Below are positions 11,247 to 21,333 of a DNA stretch of 64,000 nt, one piece after another. The first letter of the stretch is position 1. Every line of letters starts with the position of its first letter. Both the position numbers and the translations under genes were made by a program. Location: the NCBI RefSeq assembly GCF_038502225.1, contig NC_091307.1, positions 21,864,173 through 21,928,172 of the forward strand, written 5' to 3'. The stretch is from Cherax quadricarinatus. Its lineage: Eukaryota > Arthropoda > Malacostraca > Decapoda > Parastacidae. The notes under the pieces were generated by a model. That model had not been told where the DNA came from. It searched no databases and saw nothing but the letters and a program-made list of their open reading frames with translations.

Positions 11247-11276
11247 TCCCCGGAATAACCTCCAGGTAACCTCCAG
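10062..11276 (+). mobile_element. 5'-truncated non-LTR retrotransposon, family A (CR1/L2-like), copy 1
   Basis: The element begins abruptly inside the RT domain at ~10062 and runs to a 3' end with a tandem CCTCCAGGTAA/CCTCCAG motif, followed by (C)n(CA)n. This is the signature of 5' truncation during target-primed reverse transcription. The closely related copy at 36517-37766 (minus) extends a little further 5', and more than 20 shorter tails occur in the window. The clade assignment is by the FADD motif and the C-terminal LERRRERY-type region, without a database search. Confidence 0.9.
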
Positions 11277-11307
11277 ACCCCCCCCCCCCACACACACACA
11301 CACACAT
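11277..11307. repeat. (C)n(CA)n tract at LINE A 3' end
   Basis: About 12 C residues then about 11 CA units directly after the LINE terminal repeat. It could be an expanded element tail or the target site. 11308-11712 is unrecognised unique sequence. Confidence 0.85.
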
Positions 11308-11712
11308 CGGTTCATAGAATCCCACTTGACGTGGCAGCTTAATATCATCCTTATCACTAGCTTTTAAGACGCTGGGTACCTTCGATGGGTGAAGGGGGGA
11401 AAACTGACAGTACTCTCTTGTTTAGCTGGAGGGAAAGATGAGGATATAAGGGACGGGGGAGTAGAGAGAGCTCTGAACTAAGGTTAAGGAGGACACGGTA
11501 GAGACAGGAAGACCTGTGCTAGTGGAGAGAACTCACTCTGTGTCGAGTTTGTGTTCAGAGTCACAGATACGGACTGGTGGTTGAGGGAACCATTGGCAAG
11601 CGTTTCTTCGACAGGACAGTTTGTAGATGTTTAAGTACATTTCTTTGGAAAAAAGTCGTCTCATTCCAAATTCCTTAGACAAAAATCTATCATTCCCTCG
11701 TCCCCTCCACCA

Positions 11713-11715
11713 TAG

Positions 11716-11765
<50 letters not shown>

Positions 11766-11805
11766 GAGGCAGAAGAAGAATCTTCATTCCTACAAATACA
11801 TGACA
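11713..11805 (-). repeat. (ATA)n-tailed dispersed repeat fragment
   Basis: About 15 AAT units are followed by CTTCATTCCTACAAATACATG. The same order ((AAT)n then TTTATTTCTACAAGTACATG) recurs at 27113-27245, so this is a short dispersed element ending in an ATT-type tail on the minus strand. Confidence 0.6.
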
Positions 11806-11815
11806 CCTATGTACC

Positions 11816-11965
11816 TACTTACTGTTGGGTGAACAGGGGCAGCAGGTACAAGGGATCATGACCAATGTTTCACCGGTACCGGGGATCGATTCCGGACATG
11901 AGTTGAGGACGCTACCAACCAAGCCACGAGCACCGTATCTAGTTAATATCCCGGTACCTAGTAGG
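11816..11965 (-). mobile_element. tRNA-derived SINE (type 2)
   Basis: On the minus strand it reads GTGGCTTGGTTGGTAGCG (good pol III A-box), ~20 bp later GGAATCGATCCCCGG (B-box like), then CCGGTGAAACATTGG and a pyrimidine-rich end. Spacing fits a tRNA head. It lacks a full cloverleaf and is not a functional tRNA gene. Confidence 0.6.
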
Positions 11966-12038
11966 TAAACAATCCAAAGTCAACAATATCATGCTTGATA
12001 AATTAATTTTGATAAGTAAAAAGACGCGTCCAGTAGTT

Positions 12039-12090
12039 AAGTATCTTTATTCAGAAACGTTTCGCCTACACAGTAGGCTTCTTCAGTCGA
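12039..12090 (-). repeat. Hairpin-GAAAC repeat with the best ribozyme-like core
   Basis: On the minus strand: CTGAAGA, one A, the perfect 6 bp hairpin GCCTACTGTGTAGGC, then GAAAC, GTTTC and an AATAAAGATAC segment. CUGANGA-stem-GAAA is the order of the hammerhead ribozyme core, with one extra A here. It faces another copy at 12165-12230. Confidence 0.65.
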
Positions 12091-12164
12091 ATACAGAGGC
12101 AGCAGCTGAAGCAGTGGAGACGTAGGGACGATGTAATCGGTTTATCACTCTCGAAGTAGTAGTT

Positions 12165-12230
12165 TTGGGGTGATAAAGGCCAGTTTCGGGCGAAACGTTG
12201 TTTGTGAAAGACGTTTTATATTTCAGTACG
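12165..12230 (+). repeat. Hairpin-GAAAC repeat, + strand partner
   Basis: Contains TGATAAAGGCCAGTTTCGGG, then CGAAACGTTGTTTGTGAAAG. Together with 12039-12090 it forms a loose inverted pair with ~75 bp between the arms. Confidence 0.6.
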
Positions 12231-12254
12231 TGATAATTTATATATTCCTCATCA

Positions 12255-12255
<1 letters not shown>

Positions 12256-12346
<91 letters not shown>
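12256..12346. repeat. (TA)n microsatellite
   Basis: About 45 uninterrupted TA units, directly after the hairpin-GAAAC pair. 12347-12597 is unique. Confidence 0.95.
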
Positions 12347-12351
<5 letters not shown>

Positions 12352-12597
12352 TGTGCTTCAATTCTGTATTTAGGTGGTTAAGTGGAAGCTTTGGTTAAGA
12401 ATGTGAAAATACCGACTTTAAGCGGTGTTAGGTAGGTGGTAACTAAGTGGCCAGCAGGTTTCTTCTCACCCCTTTGTAGCTCGCCTTTAGAGGTGCAAAT
12501 CTTTAAGTGGTATTTGCTAAGCAGACTTCCTAATTAAATCTGCTAATTAACTCTGCCGAGGGTAATGAGGACCTCTCGTTCACCCCCGGTATAACAA

Positions 12598-12890
12598 CCA
12601 TGGTGGTATACCATGGTAGTATACCATGGTAGTATAACATTAGTATACCATGCAGTAATAACCTTAACTACCTCAACTTAATTACTATCACTATTATTGA
12701 AACTACTGTTACTACTACTCCTACTAAAACTACTATTGCAGCTAACACCACAACTAATGCTACTACTACTGCTGCTAAAACTGCTACTGTTACAACTGCT
12801 ACTGCTACAACTACTGCTACTACTACTACAAAAACTGCTGCTACAACTACTACTACTACTAGCACTACTACTACTACTACTACTAATGCA
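12598..12890. repeat. TACCATGGTAG tandem then ACT-type trinucleotide array
   Basis: Four ~13 bp units around TATACCATGGTAG (12598-12655), then ~230 bp of ACT/GCT triplets. Poly-Leu, poly-Ser and poly-Val frames here are by-products. 12891-13600 is purine-rich on the + strand with no recognised gene. Confidence 0.85.
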
Positions 12891-13599
12891 GATGTGGACT
12901 ACACATGAATACAATCTGAACACTGAAAACGTTACTACCGCTTCTCTTCGTTAGTGTTACTAACGAAGTGCAGTGGTAGAGAACCTTCAATGGAAGACAA
13001 GTGGTAGATAGAAGAGAAGTGGTAAAGGAGGAGCTGGAAGAGAATGCAAGGACATGGTGCAAGCTGAGTGCGAGAGTGAAATAGTTACACACGTATACAG
13101 AGATGAGGAAGCGAAGGAGACAAAAAAAAAAAAGAGGGAAACTGGATCAGACGGGAGGAAAGAGAGAACGGGATAGAGGAGGAGGAGATTAAGTGGGATA
13201 TGACCAAAATCGAGAGATGAAAGGATTTAATGGAGAGAGAGAGGGGGGGAGGGAGGGAAGGAAGGAGAGAGAGGCACAGACAGATGAGACGATAGTTAAA
13301 TGCCATAGTGTAGAAAGAATACTGCTAAGTACGCGAGGGGAAAAAAGAGATTGTGTAGCTGAGAAAGAGAAAGAGAGAATTTAAGTGGAAATACGAGTCG
13401 TGTAAGAAAATATAAAAAAAAAGATAGTTATGGAGAAGAAATAAGAGTTGAGGAAGTGTTCTTGCCAGGGTCTGCCTACCTACGCGGGGGTAAGGGGAGT
13501 ATGAAGCATAAATATTGGCGGGGGAGGTAAAACACAGAATACATCGTAAGTATTGACAGGGGAAGGTAGGAAAGAACCGGGACGGTAAGAGTACCACCA

Positions 13600-14745
13600 T
13601 CACTGACAGAGGGAAGGACCAGGACGGTAAAACTACAACCATCACTGACAGAGGGAAGGACCAGGACGGTAAAACTACAACCATCACTGACAGAGGGAAG
13701 GACCAGGACGGTAAAACTACAACCATCACTGACAGAGGGAAGGAACAGGACGGTAAAACTACAACCATCACTGACAGAGGGAAGGACCAGGACGGTAAAA
13801 CTACAACCATCACTGACAGAGGGAAGGAACAGGACGGTAAAACTACAACCATCACTGACAGAGGGAAGGACCAGGACGGTAAAACTACAACCATCACTGA
13901 CAGAGGGAAGGAACAGGACGGTAAAACTACAACCATCACTGACAGAGGGAAGGACCAGGACGGTAAAACTACAACCATCACTGACAGAGGGAAGGAACAG
14001 GACGGTAAAACTACAACCATCACTGACAGAGGGAAGGACCAGGACGGTAAAACTACAACCATCACTGACAGAGGGAAGGAACAGGACGGTAAAACTACAA
14101 CCATCACTGACAGAGGGAAGGACCAGGACGGTAAAACTACAACCATCACTGACAGAGGGAAGGAACAGGACGGTAAAACTACAACCATCACTGACAGAGG
14201 GAAGGAACAGGACGGTAAAACTACAACCATCACTGACAGAGGGAAGGAACAGGACGGTAAAACTACAACCATCACTGACAGAGGGAAGGAACAGGACGGT
14301 AAAACTACAACCATCACTGACAGAGGGAAGGAACAGGACGGTAAAACTACAACCATCACTGACAGAGGGAAGGAACAGGACGGTAAAACTACAACCATCA
14401 CTGACAGAGGGAAGGAACAGGACGGTAAAACTACAACCATCACTGACAGAGGGAAGGAACAGGACGGTAAAACTACAACCATCACTGACAGAGGGAAGGA
14501 ACAGGACGGTAAAACTACAACCATCACTGACAGAGGGAAGGAACAGGACGGTAAAACTACAACCATCACTGACAGAGGGAAGGACCAGGACGGTAAAACT
14601 ACAACCATCACTGACAGAGGGAAGGAACAGGACGGTAAAACTACAACCATCACTGACAGAGGGAAGGACCAGGACGGTAAAACTACAACCATCACTGACA
14701 GAGGGAAGGAACAGGACGGTAAAGCTACCACCACCACTGACAGGG
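13600..14745. repeat. 42 bp minisatellite with 84 bp higher-order structure
   Basis: About 27 near-identical copies of a 42 bp unit containing CCATCACTGACAGAGGGAAG. The only regular difference is GACCAGG versus GAACAGG. In the outer parts the two forms alternate (84 bp dimers); in the centre ten consecutive copies (14164-14583) are all GAACAGG. Because 42 is divisible by three, the minus strand stays open for 470 codons (13325-14737) as a 14-residue repeat. There is no other evidence for a protein. Confidence 0.95.
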
Positions 14746-15689
14746 GGGGGAGGGGAGGTAAAAAGAATAACGTTCCGGCATCATTAAAACGCTTAACGAA
14801 GATTTTAAAAAAATATGCTTGACTGAACTCGGCTTCACTTGGGTGTGTTTAACAAGAGCTATAAGCAAAGTTGCATGGCGATGCTCAGTTGGGTTTGCAA
14901 GAGAGTAAAGTTTCAGAAATTCAAGATTTTTTTTTTATTTTTATGCTCGCCCGACTTGAGCTGTGGAAGCCATAGCTTAGCGTGTGGTCGGTGTATCGCC
15001 GCGTGCCCCGCGTGTTGCCGCTGTGAGACGACTGACAGACGAGGGTTGAAGAGCGGTGGATGTAGAGAGAGAGGCAGAGGAAGATAGAAGAGAGGTGGAT
15101 GTAGAGAGTAACAGAAGAGGACAGAAGAGAACGTGGCTTTAGAAACAGAAGAGGATAGGGGAAAAGTGATTATTGGAATGAGACGGATAGGGCAGCCAGT
15201 AGAAAAGGGTTGTAGGGAGAAGGAGAGTTAACAAAATCATAGATCCTGTTATGGATGAGGAAGAGACCAGCGGTTGTGTGTAGTTCTGGGACCTGACTTT
15301 CCAATACTTCCCATTTGTATGTTTTAAAGCTTTGTTATCTCTCGTACCTTGAATGATGTTGTGTATACAGAATAATATTCAAGGTGTGGGTTCATCATTG
15401 ACCTGAAATTACGATCATTGGCGTTCCTTCTCTTGCTTGGAAAGCTCTTATAATTCAGTCTGTCATTTTCTAGTAGAAGAGATAAACCCGTGGGGGTTAT
15501 AAAAAGCCTGGTAGACCACTTGAAGGCTTTATTTGTATGGTGTTGCTTGCCAACAGCGTCCTGGACGTACGCTACTCTCGTACAAATTTTAGGATCGTCT
15601 GCACAGGCTGTTACGGCTGTGATTTGTATCGCTGTCTGTCAGAGAAGAGAATGATGGAGTATTGAGAAGAGTACGTGGCATCACAGTAA

Positions 15690-15810
15690 CTTTACACGTT
15701 GTAAGTTGGTAGACATCATCATCCAGTGAGGTCCCACCGTCCAGTCGTATGCTTGTGAAAACATAAGTAGTAAGTTGGTAGACACCAGCATCCTTGAAGA
15801 TGCTACTAGT
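15690..15810. repeat. Duplicated GTAAGTTGGTAGACA block
   Basis: TAAGTTGGTAGACATCATCA at ~15700 and TAAGTTGGTAGACACCAGCA at ~15770 form a diverged direct duplication, probably part of a dispersed repeat. The minus frame 15589-16059 spans it and is not recognised. 14746-15689 is otherwise unremarkable. Confidence 0.5.
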
Positions 15811-15862
15811 CATAAAAATGTGAAACGATATGCTTTTCAATGCCTTAGTCTCTGGCAGCATA

Positions 15863-15935
15863 CCTGGAGTACACCTGGAAGTTGTTTCGAGAGTCAACAT
15901 CAGCGCTACCTGGTCCATGACCAGGCATAACTGGT
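15863..15935 (-). mobile_element. LINE A 3' tail, diverged
   Basis: TACCTGGAGTACACCTGGAAG followed by TTTCGAGAGTCAACATCAGC and CTGGTCCATGACCAGGC. It keeps the 3' terminal repeat and the GGTC-atg-GACC hairpin but has lost the GC-rich middle. Confidence 0.65.
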
Positions 15936-16319
15936 CATTTATTCTGATCTCCTGTGTATCAGATATAGTAGGTAGTCTTATAGTTCTGTTTATATTGGAT
16001 ATGCACTTATATTTACTTACATTTGAGTAGTTGCTATTCAAGTAATGCTTCCTTTCCAATTTAGGAGGCGTTATCGGAAACTGGGCTGCAGGGAGCGATG
16101 GTCCTAGGAACCACCAATAGATATTAAGGTGGAGGTATATTATTTTACTTTGCTGATTATTATTCTTTGGCTCCAGTCTCTTAGAGTTGAAGTTGCTCTT
16201 TTTGCAGACCTGCTGTGATATACTAAAACAACACTTGAGGAAATGTTTTGTCGGGGTTTTGCTTGTCTTCCATTGCTAGGAAACAATGTTATGGGTAGTG
16301 TCGGGGAGATGGTGTAGAT

Positions 16320-16930
16320 GATCAGAGGCCTGTCATGAGGGACATCAGGAAGGCTGAAGAGAGGATATCAGGGAGGCTCACGGGGGAGAGACATCAAAGG
16401 AGTGACGTGTGGATATGGGGGACGCTCAGGTTCGGATATCAAGGACTGTGATGAGGGGACACCAGGAACACCATTGCTGCATCAAAGACACTAGTCAGAC
16501 ATTGGGAAAGCTTACGAGCAGCCATTACGGATGGAGGGACATCTGGGAGCTTTAAGAAGAGGCATCGGGGAAGCTTAAGAATGGACATAAGGAAAGCTTA
16601 CAATGAGACAGAAAAAAGAGATGTCAGGAAAGCTAACGAAGGGACATCAGAGGAACTCACGAGGGGACATCAGGGAAGCTTAGGATGGGACATCAGGGAA
16701 GCTTACGAGGGAACATCAGGGAAACTTAGGATGGGACATCAGGGAAGCTTAGGATGGGACGTCAGAGGAAGCTTAGGATGGGACATCAAGGAAGCTTGCG
16801 AGAGGACATCAGGGGAAACTAACGAGAGGACATCATGGAGGTTTAGGATGGGACATCAGGGAAGCTTAGAATGAGACATCAGGGAAGCTTACGGGGAGGA
16901 CATCAGAAAAGAGGGAACATCTGGAAGAGA
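16320..16930. repeat. Degenerate 24 bp tandem repeat
   Basis: Many units of GGACATCAGGGAAGCTTAgg with HindIII-like AAGCTT, cleanest at 16590-16890. The 97-codon + frame at 16581-16874 is a repeat product. Confidence 0.85.
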
Positions 16931-17199
16931 TGAAAAGTATCTGGGGAAATGTCTTCTCCCGGGTAATTTGGTCTGTCATGAAGCACCTTCACTTGATATT
17001 ATGGTGCTGGCGGAGAGGATGAAGGTGAGGGAGGCTGCGAATATGAGTATGATGGTGAGAGAGTGAGGGTGTAAGGGTGAGGGGGAATTTGAGAGGCTGT
17101 AAGAATGAGTACACGAGTGTGAGGACGCCAAGGGTGAGAGGGTAAGAAAGTGAGTGTGAGATTAATCACAGGATACGATATACAGCAAGAATGAGTGTG

Positions 17200-17246
17200 A
17201 GGGTGTGAGTGAGAGTGTATGAGAGAGAGAGAGAGAGAGAGAGTGA
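17200..17246. repeat. Short (GT/GA)n tract
   Basis: GAGTGAGAGTGT followed by 12 GA units. 17000-17200 is GTGAGGG-rich. Confidence 0.8.
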
Positions 17247-17504
17247 GAGGCAGCAAGAGTGTGTGACAAAGTGTGTTGCATGCCCGGACAGTAATTACTT
17301 AAAAACTTTGGCAAAGAAAGACCCACTTATAACGAGAGGCGCCAGCCCGTATAAACACAGAGACGCAAGCACACTTACCCTCACACCTCCCACACTTTGT
17401 TATTGTGGGATAAATTAAGAAGACCTCGCCTCTTCTTTTCGTGAATACAGCGACAAAAAGTAAAGAGTAGAGAGCCCCCTCTTCTCTTCTCACATTTTTT
17501 CCCC

Positions 17505-17735
17505 TCCAGAGACCATCTTTCCTTTCTCCTATTTTTATTTTTACTAGGTATCATCTTTCTCTTCATAATTTTTTCCTAGAAGCCGTCTTTTTTTTTCTCC
17601 TATTTTTTATACTCGAGATTATCTTTTTCCTTCTCACTTTTTTTCCCAGACACCATCTTTCCTTTCTCCTATTTATGTTTTTACTCGAAATCATCTTTCC
17701 CTTCTCACATTTTTACCCCCCGAGCCCATCTTTTC
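17505..17735. repeat. Degenerate pyrimidine-rich repeat
   Basis: Recurring CATCTTTCCTTTCTCCTATT and ATCATCTTTCCCTTCTCAC blocks, about four diverged copies. 17736-17949 is unique and unrecognised. Confidence 0.65.
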
Positions 17736-17949
17736 CCTACTCTTATTTTTTCCCCTGCATGGTTAGCGTCTCTCCTCACTGAGATCATCCGACCGTCTCA
17801 TCATTTTTATTGGGTCATCCTTGAGTCTATAATGAGCCCAGCGGACTATAATTCACCCAGAGAAGACTCCCCACCAGCCACAGATGGCTCGACTCCCTAA
17901 TGAGCCGCTAAAGACCAAACAAATCCACCACAGCTCTTAATTTCTCACG

Positions 17950-18165
17950 AACTGACTCAAGGACGCTGCAGCCTCTCACGAACTTACTGTTGGAGGTCAC
18001 AGCCTCTCACGAACTTGCTGCTGGAGGTCACAGCCTCTCACGAACTTGCTGCTGGAGGTCACAGCCTTTCACGAACTTGCTGGAGGTCACAGCCTTTCAC
18101 GAACTTGCTGCTGGAGGTCACAGCCTTTCATGAACTGACTGCTGGAGGCCCCAACCTCTCACGAT
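17950..18165. repeat. 31 bp minisatellite
   Basis: About seven copies of CACAGCCTCTCACGAACTTG plus CTGCTGGAGGT. One copy lacks 3 bp. Confidence 0.9.
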
Positions 18166-18299
18166 CTGACCGTTAGAAGTCACAACAAACTCACCGACTG
18201 TCTTCTGAACCTAACACGACTAGACTGCTGGACACTACAGTTACTAGTGAAGTAATGACTTGCAGTCGCAGTCTCTGACTCACTGAGGCCGAAATCTGT

Positions 18300-18378
18300 C
18301 GCGAAACTACGCTGATCAACCGGGAAGCCTGGTCTGGGACCGGGCAGCAGGGGCTTTGATTCAACAAAACCTGCTTCA
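18300..18378 (+). mobile_element. LINE A 3' tail, degraded
   Basis: CTGATCAACCGGGAAGCCTG, GTCTGGGACCGGGC and GGGGCTTTGATTCAACAAAA. This variant matches the subfamily at 19385-19595 (GGGGCTTTGA) rather than the GGGGGCGTTGA form. Confidence 0.65.
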
Positions 18379-18460
18379 GCTATCCATCCTTCAGGCATGT
18401 TCTGAGAATTACCTTAAAGCAACATCTGGTTCACCGCCCCAGCAGATCAGTCTCAGGCTA

Positions 18461-18732
18461 GGCCTCTTGGTTGAGATGGCCAGGCCTCTTGGTTGAGATG
18501 GCCAGGCCTCTTGGTTGAGATGGCCAGGCCTCTTGGTTGAGATGGCCAGGCCTCTTGGTTGAGATGGCCAGGCCTCTTGGTTGAGATGGCCAGGCCTCTT
18601 GGTTGAGATGGCCAGGCCTCTTGGTTGAGATGGTCAGACCTCTTGGTTGAGATGACCAGGCCTCTTGGTTGAGATGGCGAGGCCTCTTGGTTGAGATGGT
18701 CAGGCCTTTTGGTTGAGATGGTCAGGCCTCTT
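18461..18732. repeat. 22 bp satellite, left block
   Basis: About 12 copies of AGGCCTCTTGGTTGAGATGG plus CC. The same array continues at 19029-19264 beyond a 296 bp insert. Confidence 0.95.
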
Positions 18733-19028
18733 TGTCAGCATAGTTGCTGATCCCCCTTACATGTGTTGTATAGCTTATCTGAGTATCATAGTACCATCCA
18801 TATGTTTTACATATGTGATCCCTTACTAGGCCTAGAGACCAGTTTGTGTGACGTCACGTGATGCGCATGTGTTCGCGAGTACCTCTGTAACTTCCTCAGT
18901 CCACGCATAGGTCTACCAGGCAACGCACGGCAGGTTGGGCTCCCTTATCACAGTCTGACAATATATAGTGTTACCATCCACAAGTGTGTTTATCTACATC
19001 CATCTATCTCCAAAGAACCCCCACGATA
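18733..19028. mobile_element. Putative solo LTR (296 bp) inside the satellite
   Basis: A unique 296 bp block starts TGTCAGCATAG and ends CCCCCACGATA, splitting the 22 bp array mid-unit. TCTT precedes it (18729-18732) and TCTT follows it (19029-19032), a fitting 4 bp target-site duplication. TG..TA ends, a TATATA motif at ~18961 and no coding capacity suggest a solo LTR. No internal region or second LTR is present in the window. Confidence 0.55.
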
Positions 19029-19264
19029 TCTTGGTTGAGATGGTCAGGCCCCTTGGTTTGAGATGGCCAGGCCTCTTGGTTGAGATGGCCAGGCCTCTTG
19101 GTTGAGATGGCCAGGCCTCTTGGTTGAGATGGCCAGGCCTCTTGGTTGAGATGGCCAGGCCACTTGGTTGAGATGGTCAGGCCTCTTGATTGAGATGTCC
19201 AGGCCTCTTGGTTGAGATGGCCAGGCCTCTTGGTTGACATGGCCAGGCCTCTTAGTTGAGATGG
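19029..19264. repeat. 22 bp satellite, right block
   Basis: About ten copies of the unit of 18461-18732 in the same phase and orientation, slightly more diverged. Confidence 0.95.
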
Positions 19265-19384
19265 CCTGATTAACCAGGTTGCTAATGCAGAGTACCTTCA
19301 CTAAAATGTAAGGGCTCGACGAGTACACTAAGACAGAAGTCGTTGAGTGTCAGAGGTCCTCGACTCTTCACTTCCTCCCTCTGT

Positions 19385-19595
19385 GCATAAGGGGAATTGC
19401 CAACAAATCTCTGGCTGTCTTCAAGAGGGAGCTGGACAAGTTCCTCAAATCAGTGCCTGATCAGCCGTGCGATAGACTGTGCGCTGCCAGCAGTAACAGC
19501 CTAGTTGATCAGAGTTCGATCCTACACGAGGCCTCGCCTTGGACCGGGCCGCGGGGGCTTTGACCCCCGAAAACATGATTCGGGTATCCTGGTAC
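19385..19595 (+). mobile_element. LINE A C-terminal/3' fragment, variant subfamily
   Basis: Encodes a recognisable piece of the LINE A C-terminus (IRGIANKSLAVFKRELDKFL-like, then SVPDQP and SSNSLVDQ). It ends CCGCGGGGGCTTTGACCCCC and AAACATGATTCGGGTATCC rather than in the CCTCCAGGTA form. Confidence 0.75.
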
Positions 19596-19850
19596 CCGCA
19601 CGAAGTCTAACCCGGGCACCAAAGTCTGGTTGATCAAGAACAAACTTCGGCTCATAATATTTTCTCTTAAAGACAGCCAGGGTTCTGCCAACAGAACCCT
19701 GGTTGTTGAGAAGTCTTGGTCCCATTACGCTTATTATATCTTTAATGTACTCATTACTCCCATGTTCTTCACTGAGGTGATTTTGCACCGTCTGCTTTCG
19801 GGAAAGATTCCTCCAGATTTTCCCAAGAGGAAATTATGACGCATCTTTCA
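19596..19850 (-). pseudogene. LINE A C-terminal remnant, degraded
   Basis: The minus strand gives VMGPRLLNNQ, LAVFKRKYYE and LDQPDFGARVRLRAG, a diverged version of the LINE A C-terminus. It lies tail-to-tail with the + copy at 19385-19595, with the two 3' ends meeting near 19595. 19851-20130 is unrecognised. Confidence 0.65.
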
Positions 19851-20128
19851 AGCCTACGTTCCTGGGACGTTCAGAGGGTTTCAGACGTTCGCAGTAATAT
19901 AGGCGTTTAAAATGGTCCGTTAGTGTACATTAATATTCCATCCTAGAGAGAACAGGTAACTAGAACAGGGTTTATTGAAATGCGAAGTTGATGCTCATTG
20001 TGAAGTGGGTTTTAGTTTTATTCTGAAAAGCAAAAGAGCTTTCAGTGGCTCGATTTTTTTCTGATTGTGTTGAAATGCAGATTTTTTTCTGAGCGAAATC
20101 TAATCAGATTTACTAGAGTGAATTTTTC

Positions 20129-20130
<2 letters not shown>

Positions 20131-20214
<84 letters not shown>
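20131..20214. repeat. (CT)n microsatellite
   Basis: About 42 CT units, the first of three long CT arrays within 1 kb. Confidence 0.97.
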
Positions 20215-20217
<3 letters not shown>

Positions 20218-20504
20218 CTCGGGTAAAATAGATGATTGGTTCACTGATATAAGTTTGTTACCTTTCCCTCCTTAGGACAGCAGGGAACATCGGCGCTGGT
20301 GGGGGGAGGGTAATATCCAGACCAGCAGCCTTTGTTGTAATTAGGAAGGATAATTACCTTGATTACCTTGCATACCTTTTCTGGCATAATCCTCCCCTGG
20401 TTCACGCGCCTCCATCACGCGATGCAACCATTTGTTAGACAGTAAAAGAAATAAACAGAGGTTCCACCTTTTGCTGTATGCAGCTGTCAGTCACGACTGA
20501 CAGC

Positions 20505-20510
<6 letters not shown>

Positions 20511-20589
<79 letters not shown>
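20511..20589. repeat. (CT)n microsatellite
   Basis: About 39 CT units adjoining the 3' side (minus strand) of the SINE at 20640-20728. Confidence 0.97.
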
Positions 20590-20593
<4 letters not shown>

Positions 20594-20639
20594 CAGGGTT
20601 TTACAAAGTTTGGTTTAGAATTCCTAGCTTTATTTACAA

Positions 20640-20728
20640 CCCATGGTACGGGTGGGGTTCGAACTCGCGGCAAGTAAGTCGTAAAACTCCAGGCCAGTGC
20701 GTAAGCCACTGGGCCAGCTGGCTTCAAT
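20640..20728 (-). mobile_element. tRNA-derived SINE (type 1), copy 1
   Basis: Minus strand: A-box TGGCCCAGTGG at 20716-20706, B-box GAGTTCGAACCCC at 20667-20655, then CACCCGTACC. The ~40 bp A-B spacing fits a tRNA head. Related copies lie at 20870-20978, 49733-49788 and 50089-50140. Confidence 0.7.
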
Positions 20729-20869
20729 AAGATTCATCCAACTAGGTATATTTATACATCATAGGAAGGTTAGAATGGGCCACCACTGTAACCACAAATG
20801 CAAGTTTTTACAGACGAATCTTCGCCAGCATGGGTGTGACGAACTGTAGCTCAAGTCCCCTCAGAACCG

Positions 20870-20978
20870 TCATCGCAATTACACGATTGCAAACAAACCA
20901 CGGAACGGGTGGGGATCGAGCTCACGGGAAGTGACTCGTAAAACTCCAGGCCAATGTTTAAGTCACTGACTGGGCTTA
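20870..20978 (-). mobile_element. tRNA-derived SINE (type 1), copy 2
   Basis: Shares CTCGTAAAACTCCAGGCCAA and GGTGGGGATCGAGCTCACGG (forward view) with copy 1, and adds the downstream body TTTGTTTGCAATCGTGTAATT on the minus strand. The A-box is degraded. Confidence 0.7.
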
Positions 20979-20994
20979 CACATTTACCTACATC

Positions 20995-21120
<126 letters not shown>

Positions 21121-21204
21121 CCAAGAATAAGCTGAAAAACAAATTCATTGCCTACTAATAAATAATTAACAAATCGTATCTAACCACTGAAAATTAGCAA
21201 TTAT

Positions 21205-21257
21205 TTCGTTCCGAGTAATACTTTGCTAAGATTTAGCAAAGTGTTACTCGGAACGAA
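21205..21257. other. Long inverted repeat (hairpin)
   Basis: TTCGTTCCGAGTAATACTTT and its inverse AAAGTGTTACTCGGAACGAA form ~25 bp arms with one or two mismatches and a loop of two or three bases. It leads directly into the foldback half at 21262-21341. Confidence 0.8.
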
Positions 21258-21261
21258 TTTG

Positions 21262-21333
21262 CAACTTTGCAAGCTCCTGATGTGTTAATTGCAACACGAA
21301 AAGCCTAGAGCTACTATTCAACTCTCCCTGTGG

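Noticed and set aside
13325..14737. 470-codon minus-strand frame, 14-residue hydrophobic repeat
   Set aside because: Produced by a 42 bp satellite; units differ only at one base and the frame has no unique folded part.
20655..20720. Functional tRNA gene
   Set aside because: A- and B-boxes are present on the minus strand, but acceptor and anticodon stems cannot be paired; diverged copies elsewhere show it is a SINE head.
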